From Choristoneura fumiferana (lineage: Eukaryota; Arthropoda; Insecta; Lepidoptera; Tortricidae), in NCBI RefSeq assembly GCF_025370935.1, contig NC_133476.1, forward strand, positions 13,816,417 to 13,880,416: a stretch of DNA of 64,000 nucleotides. The letters run 5' to 3'. Below are positions 10,976 to 23,618 of this stretch, piece by piece. Under the pieces are notes generated by a model that was given only the letters and a program-made list of their open reading frames with translations, was not told the origin of the DNA and did not search any database. The position numbers and the translations under genes are program-made. Within the stretch, counting starts at the first letter, position 1; the number at the start of each line of letters is the position of its first letter.

Positions 10976-12155
10976 TTTGTGTGAAAATACTTTACCAATT
11001 AATAATATGAATACACAAATTAACATAAATGTTTAATCATACTCGTATTTTTACAGATGTGATTTCTAAACCGGCACATTGCTTATTTTTTAACTGAATG
11101 TGATGTGATGAATGTCTAGTTAGGTACTGTTGTCGCTTTGATTGCCACCTGAGTGGGTGCATGACAAACCGCACTCACGCAGTTTAAATGCAATGCCGTT
11201 AAACGAGTAAAATAAAAAATAACGGATTAAAGTTATTACGTCGATTGTATAATTTGGTCAATTTTGGTCCGAATGGAGCGTCGCATTCCGCAGTTTATGT
11301 CTATTTCGGGGTGCTGACAGCGAGCGCATAATCAAAACGGGTGCAGGCGATAAGTGGCCGGGCGCTTCTTTCATGTTGCGTCTGTGTGCGTGCAGTGTTT
11401 ACACGCTGCGCCTGCGCTGCGGCGGTGGCGTCTGCGCATGGTGCATTGCAGATGCACTTCGTTCTTTCAAGGGTCGTGCTCTCGTGGGACTGTTATTAAT
11501 GTATATGATAACAGCTTTTTTCGATTTCTTGTTATGTATATGATTAGTTTTTGTGATAACGTGACGGGCGGCGGTGCTTGTTATCAGATAAGATTTTTTT
11601 AATTTATGATGTGTTTTTTTTCCATAAGTACATTAAGATTTATGTAGGTCATGGTAGTGTTAATTGTAGTATACAGTATGCCTACTTTATCTACAAAACT
11701 ACTACTGTACTTTAGCTAGTACATAGATTATGCCTATTGTTTAGGCGTGTATAATCTGAAACTTAAAATAACTTAATCCGTAGAACTAAAATGAAGTTCA
11801 ATACAAACGTATTGAACATAACGTATCTACATCATATTAACTTGAAAAAGGAATTGCCAAGTATACCTTACCTACCAATTTAGGCTTATGGATATGTTTT
11901 TATTTCCAGAACAATACAGGTCCAACTATAAATAAGGTATATCAGGTACAATAAAATTGCCAAGTACTCGTAATTTTTCTAATTTCCTCTTCCCTTTAGA
12001 TTTAGTTGCTTCATGAGGATGATTGTGCCTGTTAAAAATCCGACCTTATCTACATCATCATGCCATGTACAATAACCTCTCCTCCTTTTTTGAAACAAGT
12101 TTAAAATACTACTAAATAAGTTTTTTGTTAAAAAAACATTTTTAATAAGTACAAG
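10976..12155. other. Intron-like sequence with a GC-richer patch
   Basis: Mostly AT-rich. 11340-11500 is GC-richer ('gctgcgcctgcgctgcggcg') with an open frame but no start context or splice sites that persuade. At 12069-12098 'aataacctctcctccttttt' is a scrap of the 'aaccgacttcaaaaaagg' repeat family also seen at 38996 and 43890. Confidence 0.4.
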
Positions 12156-12157
12156 CT

Positions 12158-12782
12158 TTTTTACAAGCTTTTTTTAGTTACTACACCAGTCCCGTTGTCT
12201 GCCTGTCTATCTGTCTGTCTGTCTCTGTAGTCAAATCTTGCAAGTTAAACATTCGACCAACTTCCTGTAGATTGACTTGAATTTTGCGTGACAATTAATA
12301 CATTAATCTGGTAGTGACACCCTGGTAGTCCGGCCAGGATCATCTACGCAGGACGGAATCTGCAACGGTTAATGGCATCGACTTGAAATTTGGTAGGTAT
12401 GCAAATGTAGTTTGGGTGACTATGCAAGTGAAGTAAACAATAAGTACTTACAGTCAGCAAAAAAACTTATATTAAAATGTTTTTTTTACCAAAAAAATAT
12501 TACTGACTGTACTTTTTGTTGACTGTACTTGCACTGTCCTCTAAACTACATTTCCGTACCAAATTTCAAGTCGATGCCATTAACCGTTGAGGAGTTCCGT
12601 CTTGCGGAGACGATTCCGGCTGGATCACCAGGATGTCACTACTAGATTATTGTATTGTCACCAGATTTACATAAGTATGCCGAATTTCAAGTCAATCCGA
12701 CTACTGAAAGTGGGTCAAATTCAACTTGCAAGATTTGATTACAGCAAACATCGGGACAGGTGAAACTAAATAAAAGATTGTA
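12158..12782. mobile_element. Large foldback element, arms about 290 bp
   Basis: Left arm (about 12158-12470) contains 'caaatcttgcaagttaaa', 'ggtagtccggccaggatc', 'aacggttaatggcatcgact' and 'tacttacagtcagcaaaaa'. Right arm (about 12495-12782) holds the reverse complements in reverse order: 'actgactgtact', 'gatgccattaaccgttga', 'ccggctggatcaccagg', 'caacttgcaagatttgatta'. The arms are about 75-80% alike by eye. A third arm stands alone at 22465-22835 and a more decayed one at 54965-55255. Both arms include a (GTCT)n-like stretch or its remains. No frame for a transposase. Confidence 0.75.
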
Positions 12783-13558
12783 AACAATATCAATACACTT
12801 ATTCATTGTTCAGTAATATTTAAGATCCAATCAGCCCCTACAAAAATTGTTAGCATAACGTGTTTTTCTAAAAATAAATCGTCACTTGGCAAATGTGCTG
12901 CCTTCACCCGAAATTCCCCGTAAAGAACGAAAGTAGAGCTACATTATTGGATTTTTACCATAATATACCCTGTTTGTCCCTTGGCAACGAGCTACATATT
13001 AAGCGAGAAATTGGTTCTGAATGCCAGCAAGACTCATCAAGAGAATTTTGAATAACAAGTTTGTTTTCCCTTCTAAAATCAAATACAAAACCTAATAACT
13101 CCAACAAAATTGGTCTTTCTAGTATCTAAGAAAAATCCTCATACATAGAAATGTTTTTGTAAACCAAATTAGGTTTCGTTTCTGATAGCCCGAAATTAGG
13201 TTTCATTTGATAGCAGTCGAAAACTGGAATGCTGATGTAGCATTTTCGAGAAATGAGAGAAACTCATCGGATGCACAATAATAGATAGTTAAGTGGGCAA
13301 GTTATTTCCCCAGTGGCGGGACCTGGGTCGACAAACTTGCTCAGCTAAGGGCGTCTGTCTATTCAAAGCAGAATTTGTCGGTGATTAAACAACGGACCAC
13401 GAAGGGGTGAGCTCAAGAGTTGTTTTTCCATTCAGTTCTTATTAAAACTCAAATGGAAATTGCCCTAGTGCCATCCACTGGGGATTGGCTGAAAACCATT
13501 TAAATTATAAATTGCTTACTGAATCTTACATTTATATAACAACCGTCAAACGTATTAG

Positions 13559-13690
13559 GTACAGTCACCGGCACCAATATATGACACAACAAAGCTTGCT
13601 TATGTATCAGATACGGCATTATTTTTAGGGTCGGTAGGATCTGTAGGTGTCAGATATTTTTGCACGCTCGGCTGTGATAGATATTTTATG
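13559..13690. mobile_element. Hairpin MITE, same family as 1-118
   Basis: Starts 'tacagtcaccggcaccaata', includes 'tatgtatcagatacggcatt' and 'gtcagatatttttgcacgct', and ends 'gtgatagatattttatgaat'. Degenerate inverted arms and the shared wording tie it to the copy at the window's left edge. Confidence 0.65.
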
Positions 13691-16600
13691 AATGCAGGTT
13701 CTGTGGAACTTTACCGGTAGACTCGTTAGTGACATAATGTGTTACTCCTTACCATCATTCCTGTACTTCAACTTTACGTAACACATCCAAGTTCTCCTGT
13801 TACATATTTAACTACTTTAACTTAAAAGCTAACCAATCCAGACAATACATAACTGCTTTTGTTTGCAGAAGTGTTTGTGTTTCACCGCACCTAGTTTCTC
13901 TTCCTGTTTGGACAACTCCAAGCTTAACTTTATCTTTAGGATGATGAGTAGTCACCGCTTGCCACTAAAGCAAAACACAGATTCTCTAAATGATTCTATG
14001 TTAATTTTACGATGTACAAAATTACTGGCCTTGAAGTACATATATGAGGGTTGCACTGCACAAGATGGCACGTGCGCTCAGTGAAATGATAATGATAGAG
14101 TGGCCGGAGGGGAGGCATAATCAACTGAATAACTAATTCAAGTCATTGCGCTTTATTCTGTGTAAATAGCCCTTTTGCGGCACCCTTTGCCCTTCGACAA
14201 TTTAAGTAAGTACGTACTCGCGGAACATAATCAAGGACATTTTATAAAAATATTATGAAATGGTCGAACGTATTGTTACGAGGAACACTTGAATTATTTC
14301 AAAAGAAATGTTGAAATGACCAAGCCGGAGGGTTAATATCAGAAGTTAATGATAAAACCGTATTTAAAGGTTAATTGGCTTAAAGGTTAAAGGGTTGCCT
14401 TGTCCTAGTTATTGTCAAGTTTCGTGACATTTATCAGTTTTTGGGGATGTTAAGGTATTGGGAGTTTATTTTCAATAACGATTTTTAGTTCGGCTTATTA
14501 CTCGAAAGGAGGTTTGATTCTGGGTTCCATTTCAACGTTTCAAGGAAATAAACGACAAAGTATTATGAAATACCCCATTGATATGCAACTGAAGTGCCGA
14601 GCTCCCTCTAAATGATTTATACTCTATTCAGAAGTGTATTTCACCGCGGTGTATATTTGCGCTATATTTATTTTCCAACTATTTTAACAAAATCCTTTTG
14701 AATCCGCTACCAGCGCAGCCTGCTGTTTTCACGAAGCCGCTAAATCCCATTTCACATAACTTTCTGGCTCACAAAAACTTTACGGACGGAGTATAGCAGA
14801 ATGTGCTATTCACGTAGTATGTGACCAAAAAATTCATCATGTATAATTGGGTCAGAAACGTGTAGGACGGAGGCTTTCAAGGGGCGGGGGAGGGTCTACT
14901 GTAACTCGACGTTGCGTACGAATGGGTATATTGCCCGCTATTATTACAACACTACATTCCGCTCTGGGAACTTTATGGAAATGCGACTCACGACCCCTTT
15001 GGCAAAAGAAACTTGGCCACGTTTTGCTTACTCATCTTATTGAACCAGCCATATCCGACAAATATAAAGATTCTGTAGCATGAATTATTAGTTCTAACCG
15101 CAAAAGATATTTTGTAGAATTAAATATTAAATATTTTGTTTTGTGTTTGTGTCTTGTGTTAGTTACACAGTGGAATTAAATTTCAGTGTTAGCGTGTTTT
15201 AAAACTTTTGTCTTGTAAAATCTAACAGCTACCCCTCCCAGTCCGCTACGAATTTCGTTCGATAGCAAAATGCACTGCTTATTGTACAATAGCGCAAGGG
15301 GCCGTAAGAACGGTAATAAAATTTGATTAGAGTTGATCATAAATCTTTTTTTTCATTATCTCGCGCCGCGTCGCCGGCGAGTGCCGCCAGTGCCGCGGGA
15401 GACAGCGCCCAAATCCCCCATGTTTTGACACACATACCCGCCGTATTTATGACACACGGCTCGGTTTTACTCAACTGACATGAGATTTATGAAGTCCGCA
15501 TGTGTGCTTAGGAGATTGAATTGCTTTACGCAATGTAAATCTATGTTTTAGAATTATAAACGTTGACACGAGGTTTATTTCTGAGTAGGCTCAATCATCT
15601 TCTAATCTAAGGATTAATTATAAAAGTACAAAAGTTACATTTTCGACAGTTTAACAACTATTCCTAACGTAGGTACTACTTAAGTAGGTAACACACCTCA
15701 AAATCGAAAGGAATCCTTGTCATTATCTGATTAGTATTCGAATCATCTTTGGTTTGAGTATAAGAGGCAGTCGCGGTTATGATTTCCGTGTGAACTTAAG
15801 TTCCGTTTATTGTTCTCCGGGCGTGTCGGAACTCGAGTCTCGCAGTTACGCGATAGCATCAGCCTACCTATAAGTAGTTAACGTGGCACCGTGAGTCATC
15901 TCCGGGGAGCCCTGTTAGAGCGTTTGCCGAATCACGCTCGCTTATTGCGGGCACCTCTTTCAGCAATCAGTGACATAAGGCAGAGCTTTTGAACACATTT
16001 GCTTTAATTTCTCTAGTAAAATTACTTTTGTTTGTGATTTTGTGATTTTTTAAAATGAGGTACTATTGTGTTTTTTTACATTAAAGAAAAGTACACCTAC
16101 CTAAATAGTACCTAACTTAAAAAAAATACGTTACATAATGTCATCCGTGTTTCAGTCGCAGAAATGTATATGTGTGTAACATAATCGGTTTACTAGGTAT
16201 GTTACATTCGAAGCAAATTGATTGTGATATGATAAATACGCAAACACACCAGTTATTCTACTACAAGAGAAAAAAATATGATTCAAACACAAGGAATAAC
16301 ATTAAGTTTTATTTGATAATTGTCATAAATTAAATAAACAAATATTTAAATGGACAATGTCTCGCTCACCAGTAGGTAGTATCCTTTTTTATCTGTTCGA
16401 CCGTAATCGGTTAACAAATTTGTAAAACGCCACTTTTCAGTCAATAATTAGCCCTAACGTGGCTTTTATTAATGTTGCGTCAGGTCCATGAAGGCTCATA
16501 ACATAACAAAGTTATCGTGAGCCAATCTGGCCTCCCCTCTAACCCCCATACCCGACTTCCTGCCTACCTAACAGAGTAAAATTAATGATTGTTTGACGGG

Positions 16601-16965
16601 TGGTCTATTTGTTTCCATAAAAGTAGAAATATTTCTTTGGTCTGGGAATAGTGTTGCAGTGATTAAAGCGGGTTGTCTTTGGTTCCGGCGTGCCGGACTG
16701 CGGCCGGCGGGCAGCGGTCGTTACCGGATGCGACGGAACATGGAAAGCATTTTAAGTGGTGGTCCTAATACCCGTCCATTGTCCCATTTTATTTCGAGCG
16801 CGACCTATCGATCCCCATAGATCAATTTCAAAATGAAAGAATTAATCAGTCCATCCGCCAATTCCGATTGCAAATGAACAAAGCAAACTACTACAAGAAG
16901 TAATCGATTTTATTAGTTCACTTGCCTTTTAAGATTTTTATCTACCACGTTGCTGTTAATAATTG
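13691..16965. other. Intron-like sequence, no gene recognised
   Basis: A good acceptor ('gcttttgtttgcag', ending 13868) is followed by an open but unrecognised frame. GC-rich islands occur at 15360-15410 ('cgcgtcgccggcgagtgccg') and 16685-16735 ('ctgcggccggcgggcagcgg'). Neither has matching exon signals. No repeat boundaries were found. Confidence 0.35.
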
Positions 16966-17101
16966 TACAGTCAAGGGCAAAGATATCGACACGGCCAAAG
17001 TTGCAAAAATATGTATACACGGCCTTAATGTTAATTGCATAAAGTCGTGTATACATAATTTTGTAACTTTGGCCGTGTCGATATCTTTGTCCTTGACTGT
17101 A
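16966..17101. mobile_element. 136 bp palindromic MITE, copy 1 of 2
   Basis: 'tacagtcaagggcaaagata' at the left faces 'tatctttgtccttgactgta' at the right. Arms of about 62 bp run through 'tcgacacggccaaagtt' with a few mismatches, leaving a loop of about 12 bp. The copy at 47931-48066 has exactly the same length and nearly the same sequence. TA at both outer edges may be the target-site duplication of a Tc1/mariner-type element. Confidence 0.85.
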
Positions 17102-18152
17102 CCAGCTCAGCCTACCAGGGAATATTTAAATACATAATGTTTTTTTGTTGCGCTTATTTGTGGTACCTAACTCACGGAGCTACATAATGTGGTATGTGTG
17201 CTGTTATTTGATACGAAGATACAATAACTCTAGCTAGGTATTTTGCTTGGAATAGGATATGTATTACCAAGTATGTATTTGCTTTAATATTTACTTGAGA
17301 TTAATTAGATACTTCATGCACTAACAACAACCTTATCTAAGTAACATATTTTCTTGGACGATAATTGGATAAGATTGGTGGTTAGACACTGAAAGAACCG
17401 ATCAAGCTTGAGTCAGACTCGCGCACCGAGGGATCCATATAATAATAATTTAAAAAAAATTAGCGAATTTCAAAGAAAAAAAACTTATTTATCTATATTT
17501 TGCTATTAATTTGTAAAATACCTATAAGCAATGCGTAATAAATATTATTACCAAATGAAGTTCATAGGTCCATAGGAAGTTAAAAAAATTCTTGGATACA
17601 AAATTTTGTGAAAAATAAGCAGGTTTTGGCGGCTTTTCATTTCTTTATTCTACAATATTTTTTAAAAATACAGTTATAATGCTAAAATGTTGTTTGGACC
17701 ATTCTGGTACGGAACCCTAAAAAGGTTTCACAAAATTCAACCAACCAACAAACAATATCAGACGAGCGTGCGTTTATCTCCCTCACGCGTTGATTTAACT
17801 TTAAACGTTTAAATGGACCGTTGAGAGCTAATTCCTCGTATCTTATTTCCGAGTATCGCCACTCAGTTCTTTCTTGGGCTGGTGAAGTACGCGGCAGTAA
17901 GCCCGAAGCATGGGGTGCGTCGGTATGTGCCCCACATTGACGCGGCGTCGCGATGTGGCGCCGCTCTCCGGGGGGATTATCCCTAAATTATCCCCCCTGA
18001 TACATGTCACGTACGGGTTTTTACCCCACAACACGAATATGTTCGACATCATTTTAGTAGCTTTACGGTCTTTCGAATATGACTGCTATACGTGCATCAG
18101 GATATTCTATTGATATCGTGAATTGTTGAAGTAGGTAAACATTCTTTCTTTT
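17102..18152. other. Mixed intron-like sequence with repeat scraps
   Basis: 17690-17725 holds 'tggtacggaaccctaaaaa', an end of a 'ggttccgta'-type repeat. 17840-18060 is GC-richer and contains 'ggctggtgaagtacgcggca' and 'gcatggggtgcgt', which resembles a lepidopteran dispersed repeat; no reading frame can be trusted in it. Confidence 0.35.
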
Positions 18153-18850
18153 TAGGGTTCCGTAGTCAACTAGGAACCCTTATAAAAATAATAATAATAA
18201 TCCATTTATTTATTCAGACAACAAAGTTCCATACATTATTAGTAATTTATTTATAATTTCGCCATGTATGTCCGTCTGTCTGTCCGCGGCTTAGCTCAGA
18301 GACCGTTAGTACTAGAAAGCTGTAATTTGGCATGAATAGACCTTCATTTCAGTCACGCCAACAAAGTAGTAAAATAAAAAACTATTTTTTTTTAAGGTGC
18401 CTCCGATTCCCATCTCTCTACCTACGTAAAGTGGGGGTGATTTTTTTCTCAACTAATCCTATAGTGGGGGTATCGTTGGATAGGTCTTTTAAAACCATTG
18501 GGGGGTTGCCAAGAGTTGCGAAATTTTCAACTTTAAAGTGCAAACTTTCATTAATATCGAGTCCCCCCCTATAAAATCTAAACTGTTGGGTGGGAAATTT
18601 AAAAAAAAATTAGAATGGTAGCAAGTAGGTATATCAAATTTACAAGGAAAATTATAACGGCTAAGATGGCTTGAGAATTATTAGTACGTAGTTTAAGAGT
18701 CAATAGCAACCAAAGTATAAAATATATACCTACCTTAATTTGGAAGATTCCGTGCACAATACGAAATCCTTAGAAAAAATATTACTTACTTGATTTATTC
18801 GTAATGGCTACGGAACCCTATCTTGTGTGTGTCCGACCGACACGCTATTG
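18153..18850 (+). repeat. 'ggttccgta' dispersed repeat, + copy
   Basis: Runs from 'tagggttccgtagtcaacta' through 'tccgtctgtctgtccgcggc', 'tagtactagaaagctgtaat' and 'gataggtcttttaaaaccat' to 'gtaatggctacggaacccta' and 'tgtccgaccgacacgctatt'. The same landmarks appear in reverse order at 20880-21490. About 60 bp of A/T-rich sequence with 'ccatttatttattcagacaa' (18186-18246) splits 'ggaaccctta' from 'taatttcgccatg' and looks like an inserted retroelement tail. Confidence 0.7.
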
Positions 18851-20101
18851 GCCGCTTTTTTTGTTAAACAGCGAATCGATTAAAAACATATTAGTTATTG
18901 TAAAGGATTTCAAAACTAGGTTTACAGTTCGAATACGCGTATCTACGCGCATCTTTTGGAAAAAGTCAAAATAGGCGTATCTTAAGTATATACGTAGGAA
19001 ATTAATAGCGCCTGGGTGTTGTTTTTGCTTTCACTTCTCGCATTTTCCGGGTAAGTTTTCGGGGAAAAATATCCTCATATTAGTTATTCTGTGTGTAGCA
19101 TAGACAGACATACGGGCACATTATTGGATTGGGTTGGCTTTCATTACCCGGGGCTGTGTGAGAAGACGGTCTTTTATTTGTGTGTGATCCTCTCGACAAA
19201 ATTGTATATGTACCCATATTAATTAAAAAAGAACCTACGTACAGTTTTCTAACAAAACAAAAACCATAAAAGTGATTACGGATCTTTTCTCCATAGTATT
19301 TTGTGAAACATTAAGTGACATGTAATCAAAAGCGTTGACCTTTACTTGCCCGAATTTCACTTGCCATACCAACGTTTGCCATAAAATATATAGAATTGTG
19401 CTGTTTTCAGGATTTTTTAAAATGTCAACTATGAAGAAATTACTATTTCAGAAATAAATTACTTTATGGCAAATGAAAATTCTAGAAAACGACACATTCG
19501 GGCATATGAAATTCAAGCAAACGATAGAGAACCAATCAAAAGAGTATGTATTCCTTTTGGAGCAGCAAATAGACGGATTCAGTCAGTTGACATAAATTTA
19601 CGAAGTAATTTTTTTTAAATAGAAGTAGCTGCATTCTTTGTCTAAAAATATTAGTCAACTCTTATAATGTTAAAGGTACTCCTTACTATTGTAAGTAAAA
19701 TTAAATCGAATAAGTTATAAACTACAACACAACTACTTAAATGAAACTCTGACCCTATTTAAAAGTCTCACTTCTGATTTCAAAAGGACAAAGCTCTGCA
19801 AAATGCCTACCATAGAATGCCAGCAGCCGCTGTTGTTTTGGCTTTGCTCGGACTTAGTTGGATTTCTTGCTTACACCCCTTTTCAGGAAACTTTGAATTC
19901 CACTTTCAAGTCGGAACGGAATGCTCGCCGCGCAAAGGATGGTTAAGTTGAGTTTATCAGCGCTAATTTGTGTTGCACCGTAGAAAAGCGATGTTTTGCG
20001 GGAACGAGTTCAAAAGCTTTAAAGGCAACCGCGTTTAATCGGGGCTGCCTTTTAAAATGCACTCGTATAGTCTCAGCGATAAAACACTGCACTGAATCTG
20101 A
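18851..20101. other. Intron-like sequence, possible old repeat at 19340-19510
   Basis: 'ttgcccgaatttcacttgcc' and 'acacattcgggcatatgaaa' are about 150 bp apart in roughly inverted arrangement, suggesting an old terminal-inverted-repeat element. Otherwise nothing recognised. Confidence 0.3.
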
Positions 20102-20228
20102 AGGGCTACTACGAAACTCGAAACTCGAAGTTCGTGTCGTGCGGTTCTCTGACGCTTATACTATTTAATACGAGAGCGAGAGGGATGGTACGATACGAAC
20201 TTCGAGTTTGGAGTTTCGTAGTAACCCT
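20102..20228. mobile_element. 130 bp hairpin MITE family, copy 1 of 7
   Basis: Opens 'agggctactacgaaactcga' and closes 'cgagtttggagtttcgtagt' + 'aaccct'. It folds almost end to end on itself through 'cgaagttcgtgtcgtgcgg' and the partner 'cgatacgaacttcgag'. The centre has 'ctatttaatacgagagcgag'. Six further copies are at 23619, 28462, 49742, 56096, 57658 and 61840. Confidence 0.85.
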
Positions 20229-20879
20229 GTTGCCGCTGCATCTACTGGGTTTTATTGCATTACGTAACGATGCAATTTTAACTCCATTAATCTTTTCCGA
20301 GATATTTTGCCGCTCCATTTTCAGCCTCTGTTGTCCACATGCCTAGAAATTGCGCATTATACTAATTTTAATAATGTTGCGGCACAAAACACATTTTTCT
20401 TGTTTTACTATGGCTTACTTCAATAACGTGTTCGAAATATTAGCATTCACCATCGTTTCAAAACAGTTTAAACATCCGATGATCTGCCAATTAAAACTTC
20501 TCAAATGTTTCCTTTGTATCGGTCACGTGGGAGTTTACTGGACGCCGATAAAGAGGGCCATTCACAAGATTTATAATAGCGCTAAAGTTAACGAGTCGCC
20601 CACCATTCAAGACACGCACTGTTGCTAACTTTTCTTTAGAAAAATATCTTCAACTTTCAGAACCAGCTGGCATTAAGAGCTCGTGAAAACTCGACGTTCT
20701 AACTTTCCAGGAAAATGTTCAACGTTTTGTGCGTTTCTATGGATCAACGTTATTTCAGGGTATTATCTTAAATTGCTGTCACAATATAGGACCTAGACTT
20801 TGTTTTCAAGTGATCTGGTCTAATCTTACGTTCTTGAAATTTAGCAGCAAACGTGACACTTCTTGATACAAAATAACGG
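20229..20879. other. Intron-like sequence, nothing recognised
   Basis: Includes a 92-codon open frame at 20350-20628 with no recognisable domain, start context or splice signals. I treat it as chance. Confidence 0.3.
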
Positions 20880-21490
20880 CAATAATAGCACGGTTTTTCA
20901 AAGTATAAAAACCGGCCAAGAGCGTGGCGGACACGCCCGAAATAGGGTTCCGTAGCCATTACGAAAAAATTAAGTTAATATTTTTCTAAGGCTATCGTAT
21001 TTTGTACGGAATATTACAATTTCAGGTATATTATATACCTTAGGCCGCTATTTACTCTTAAACTACTAATAATTCTCAAGAAAACTTATCAGTTTTAGTT
21101 TTCCTTGTAAGTTTGAAATACCTACTACCATCCTGAATTTTCTCAAATTTTTCTACCCACCGGTTTAGAGGGGGTTTAGAGGAGGGGACGGGACGCTCTA
21201 TTTTAATGAAAATTTGCACTTCAAAGTTGAATATTTACCAAAAAATAATTGAATCGAAAAATCGTTTTAGCAACCCTTTAATAGTTTTAAAAGACCTATC
21301 CAACGATACCCCACACTTCAATGTTGGATGAGAAAAAAACAACACCCCCACTTTACATATCCGTGCACAATTATAGCTTTCTAGCATTGATAGTCCCTAA
21401 GCAAAGCCGCGGACGGACAGACAGACAGACAGACATGACGAAACTATAAGGGTTCCGTTTTTGCCATTTTGGCTACGGAACCCTAAAAAA
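20880..21490 (-). repeat. 'ggttccgta' dispersed repeat, - copy
   Basis: From 'aaaaccggccaagagcgtgg' and 'tagggttccgtagccattac' through 'aaaagacctatccaacgata', 'atagctttctagcattgata' and 'cggacagacagacagacaga' to 'tggctacggaaccctaaaaa'. It is the reverse complement of the 18153-18850 repeat. A third relative lies at 37305-37830. Confidence 0.75.
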
Positions 21491-22464
21491 GCCATTTGCA
21501 CTTGTATTCGCCTAACGTAAGCCTTGGTTTTTCTTTCTTTGTTTTTTTTTCGGATTTGTCTCCGCGTACGGCATGGTCAGTTCAGTAGTTAAAACTTTTG
21601 CAGCAACGAACAACTTGTTCGCCGAGGCATTGGATGCCAGTTTTATAAGTTTTAGCCTGTAGATGGCTATTGTTATCACAACAAAAAAAATACGACTGAT
21701 TTATCCACAAACCTCACGTTGAACTTGCCTAGCTATAGGCTGCGAACTGTCTTATAGAAACAGCACCGCAGGGAAATCTTTCCTTACGAAATTAATGGAG
21801 CTCGGTAAATTTTACACGAACTCGTCAAAGAGATTATGGTGCAAAAAAAACACGTATTTCTTATTAAATAGCATACTCTTAATCTTCAATGATGGAATAC
21901 CGTTCTCGACTTTAAAACAGCTAGAACTGCGCGATATTTTCTCATTACAAATATGAGAATTATTAAAATGTAATCCAAGTTCCAGACTTGTTGGAATGTA
22001 TTTCACTTCTAGAGAGAGAAGATTAAAACAATAAGTGTGTACCTGCTTGGTATATTTTGAGCAAGCTTTTTAAAGTTGATTCGCGTTGTTTATAGTGGAA
22101 GAATTATTCACTAGTGTTCACCCAGGCTTCATTATGCGGAACCATTAATCGCTTCCAATGGGAAGAAAGCATTGCGCGTGCCCCGACATTAAACAGTTCC
22201 CTTTGTTGGTAAAACGCTGGACGATTAAAGCGACGATGCCGGCCTTCATTGTGGTCGCTGCTTACGAATGTTTGCCGCAAAGTCATTGCGATTAGTAACA
22301 ATCCTTGCTCGTAGAAGACGGTTTCAAACCTCCCTTGTTAGCGCTGCTTCTTTAAATCAAATTGGGCTGTTTAAGTCACGCTCCGTGCAACTGGAAATTA
22401 TCTACATAAAAATGGCTTTTGATTCTAATCTAATATTTAAATGAATGGCGCCGGATGGCTTCGA
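21491..22464. other. Intron-like sequence, nothing recognised
   Basis: AT-rich; short frames near 21812 and 22104 on the minus strand have no family features. Confidence 0.3.
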
Positions 22465-22835
22465 TAAATCATGTTTTTACAAGCTTTTATTTAGTTTCAT
22501 CTGTCCCGTTGTCTGTCTGTCTGTCTGTGATCAAATCTTACAAGTTAAATTCAATCAACTTCCAGTAGTTGGATTGACTTGAAATTTGGCATACTTGTGT
22601 AAATTGCATGACAATATAATATGTAGTAAAGAAATCCTGGTAGTCCAGCCAGGATTGTCTCCACAGGACGGAACTCTTCAACGGTTAATGGCATTGACGT
22701 GAAATTTGTATGCAAATGTAGTTTAAGTGACAATACAAGTACAGTCAATAAAAAGTACAGTCAGCAAAATAAAGCTTATATTAAAAATGAAATTTTTACC
22801 AAAAAATATTAATCAGCTAACCAATGCGAGGCAAA
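22465..22835 (+). repeat. Single arm of the 12158 foldback family
   Basis: Carries 'tacaagcttttatttagttt', a (GTCT)5-like tract, 'caaatcttacaagttaaatt', 'ggtagtccagccaggattgt', 'aacggttaatggcattgacg' and 'aagtacagtcagcaaaataa' in the same order as the left arm at 12158. No matching opposite arm follows, so it is a solo arm or a deletion product. Confidence 0.7.
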
Positions 22836-23141
22836 TAATGTGAGCCAATGAATGCTAATGTAAGTACATGATGGACTGTAACTAACAATTCATGTTGGAT
22901 ATGATATAGGTAGTCAAAAGCCTTTGTTGCTGCTCCATATAATAAACAAACACATATTTTTATATTATATTGTCAGAGGTAAGTAGTAGATTACTAGGTA
23001 TATAAATTTTTAGGTACATAGGTTGTATTTAAATCTTTTTAATTTAAGATTAGAAGCTAAGGTTAATCAAGTAATTATGCATTTTTTATTGAAATAAACA
23101 GTTTAATTTTTTTATTCTTTTATTTATTTATTTGTAAACCT

Positions 23142-23215
23142 AAAATTGCTAAAAGTGGCTCCGAAGCGGTAACGTTTTGTGTGCTCTGCCTACCCCATTT
23201 GGGAATACAGGCGTG

Positions 23216-23216
<1 letters not shown>
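23142..23216 (-). repeat. Dispersed repeat, reverse of 10736 copy
   Basis: 'aaaattgctaaaagtggctc', 'gaagcggtaacgttttgtgt' and 'gggaatacaggcgtgatg' match the reverse complement of 10736-10815 with few differences. It runs without a break into the (TG)n tract. Confidence 0.75.

Positions 23217-23296
<80 letters not shown>
23217..23296. repeat. (TG)40 microsatellite
   Basis: An uninterrupted run of 40 TG units (80 bp), then 'agtgttgta'. It sits at the end of the repeat at 23142 and probably grew from that element's (CA)n/(TG)n tail. Perfect tracts of this length are usually highly length-variable between individuals. Confidence 0.95.
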
Positions 23297-23298
<2 letters not shown>

Positions 23299-23618
23299 TG
23301 TTGTATTTATATAGTATTTTTTTACATGTAGTAGGTACCTACGCTGACAAGATTTTTCAAAAACAAAAAAAACTTTTAGAACTTTACTACTTGTGTGTAC
23401 CTGTCGTTAAGTAAATACACTGCTAATAAAAACAAATAAAACATGTATATCAGTAAATTTTAAGGTATTCTGCTTATCTATCATATAGATAGTGTAGGTA
23501 CTTGGACCGTACTGTACTTAGATATATCTAGTAAAGTGTCTTTGCTTTTATAGCTGCAGTGACTTTATTATACTTACTCTATCTATTGCATAAAGTGGAA
23601 CTGATAAATTAAGAACTG

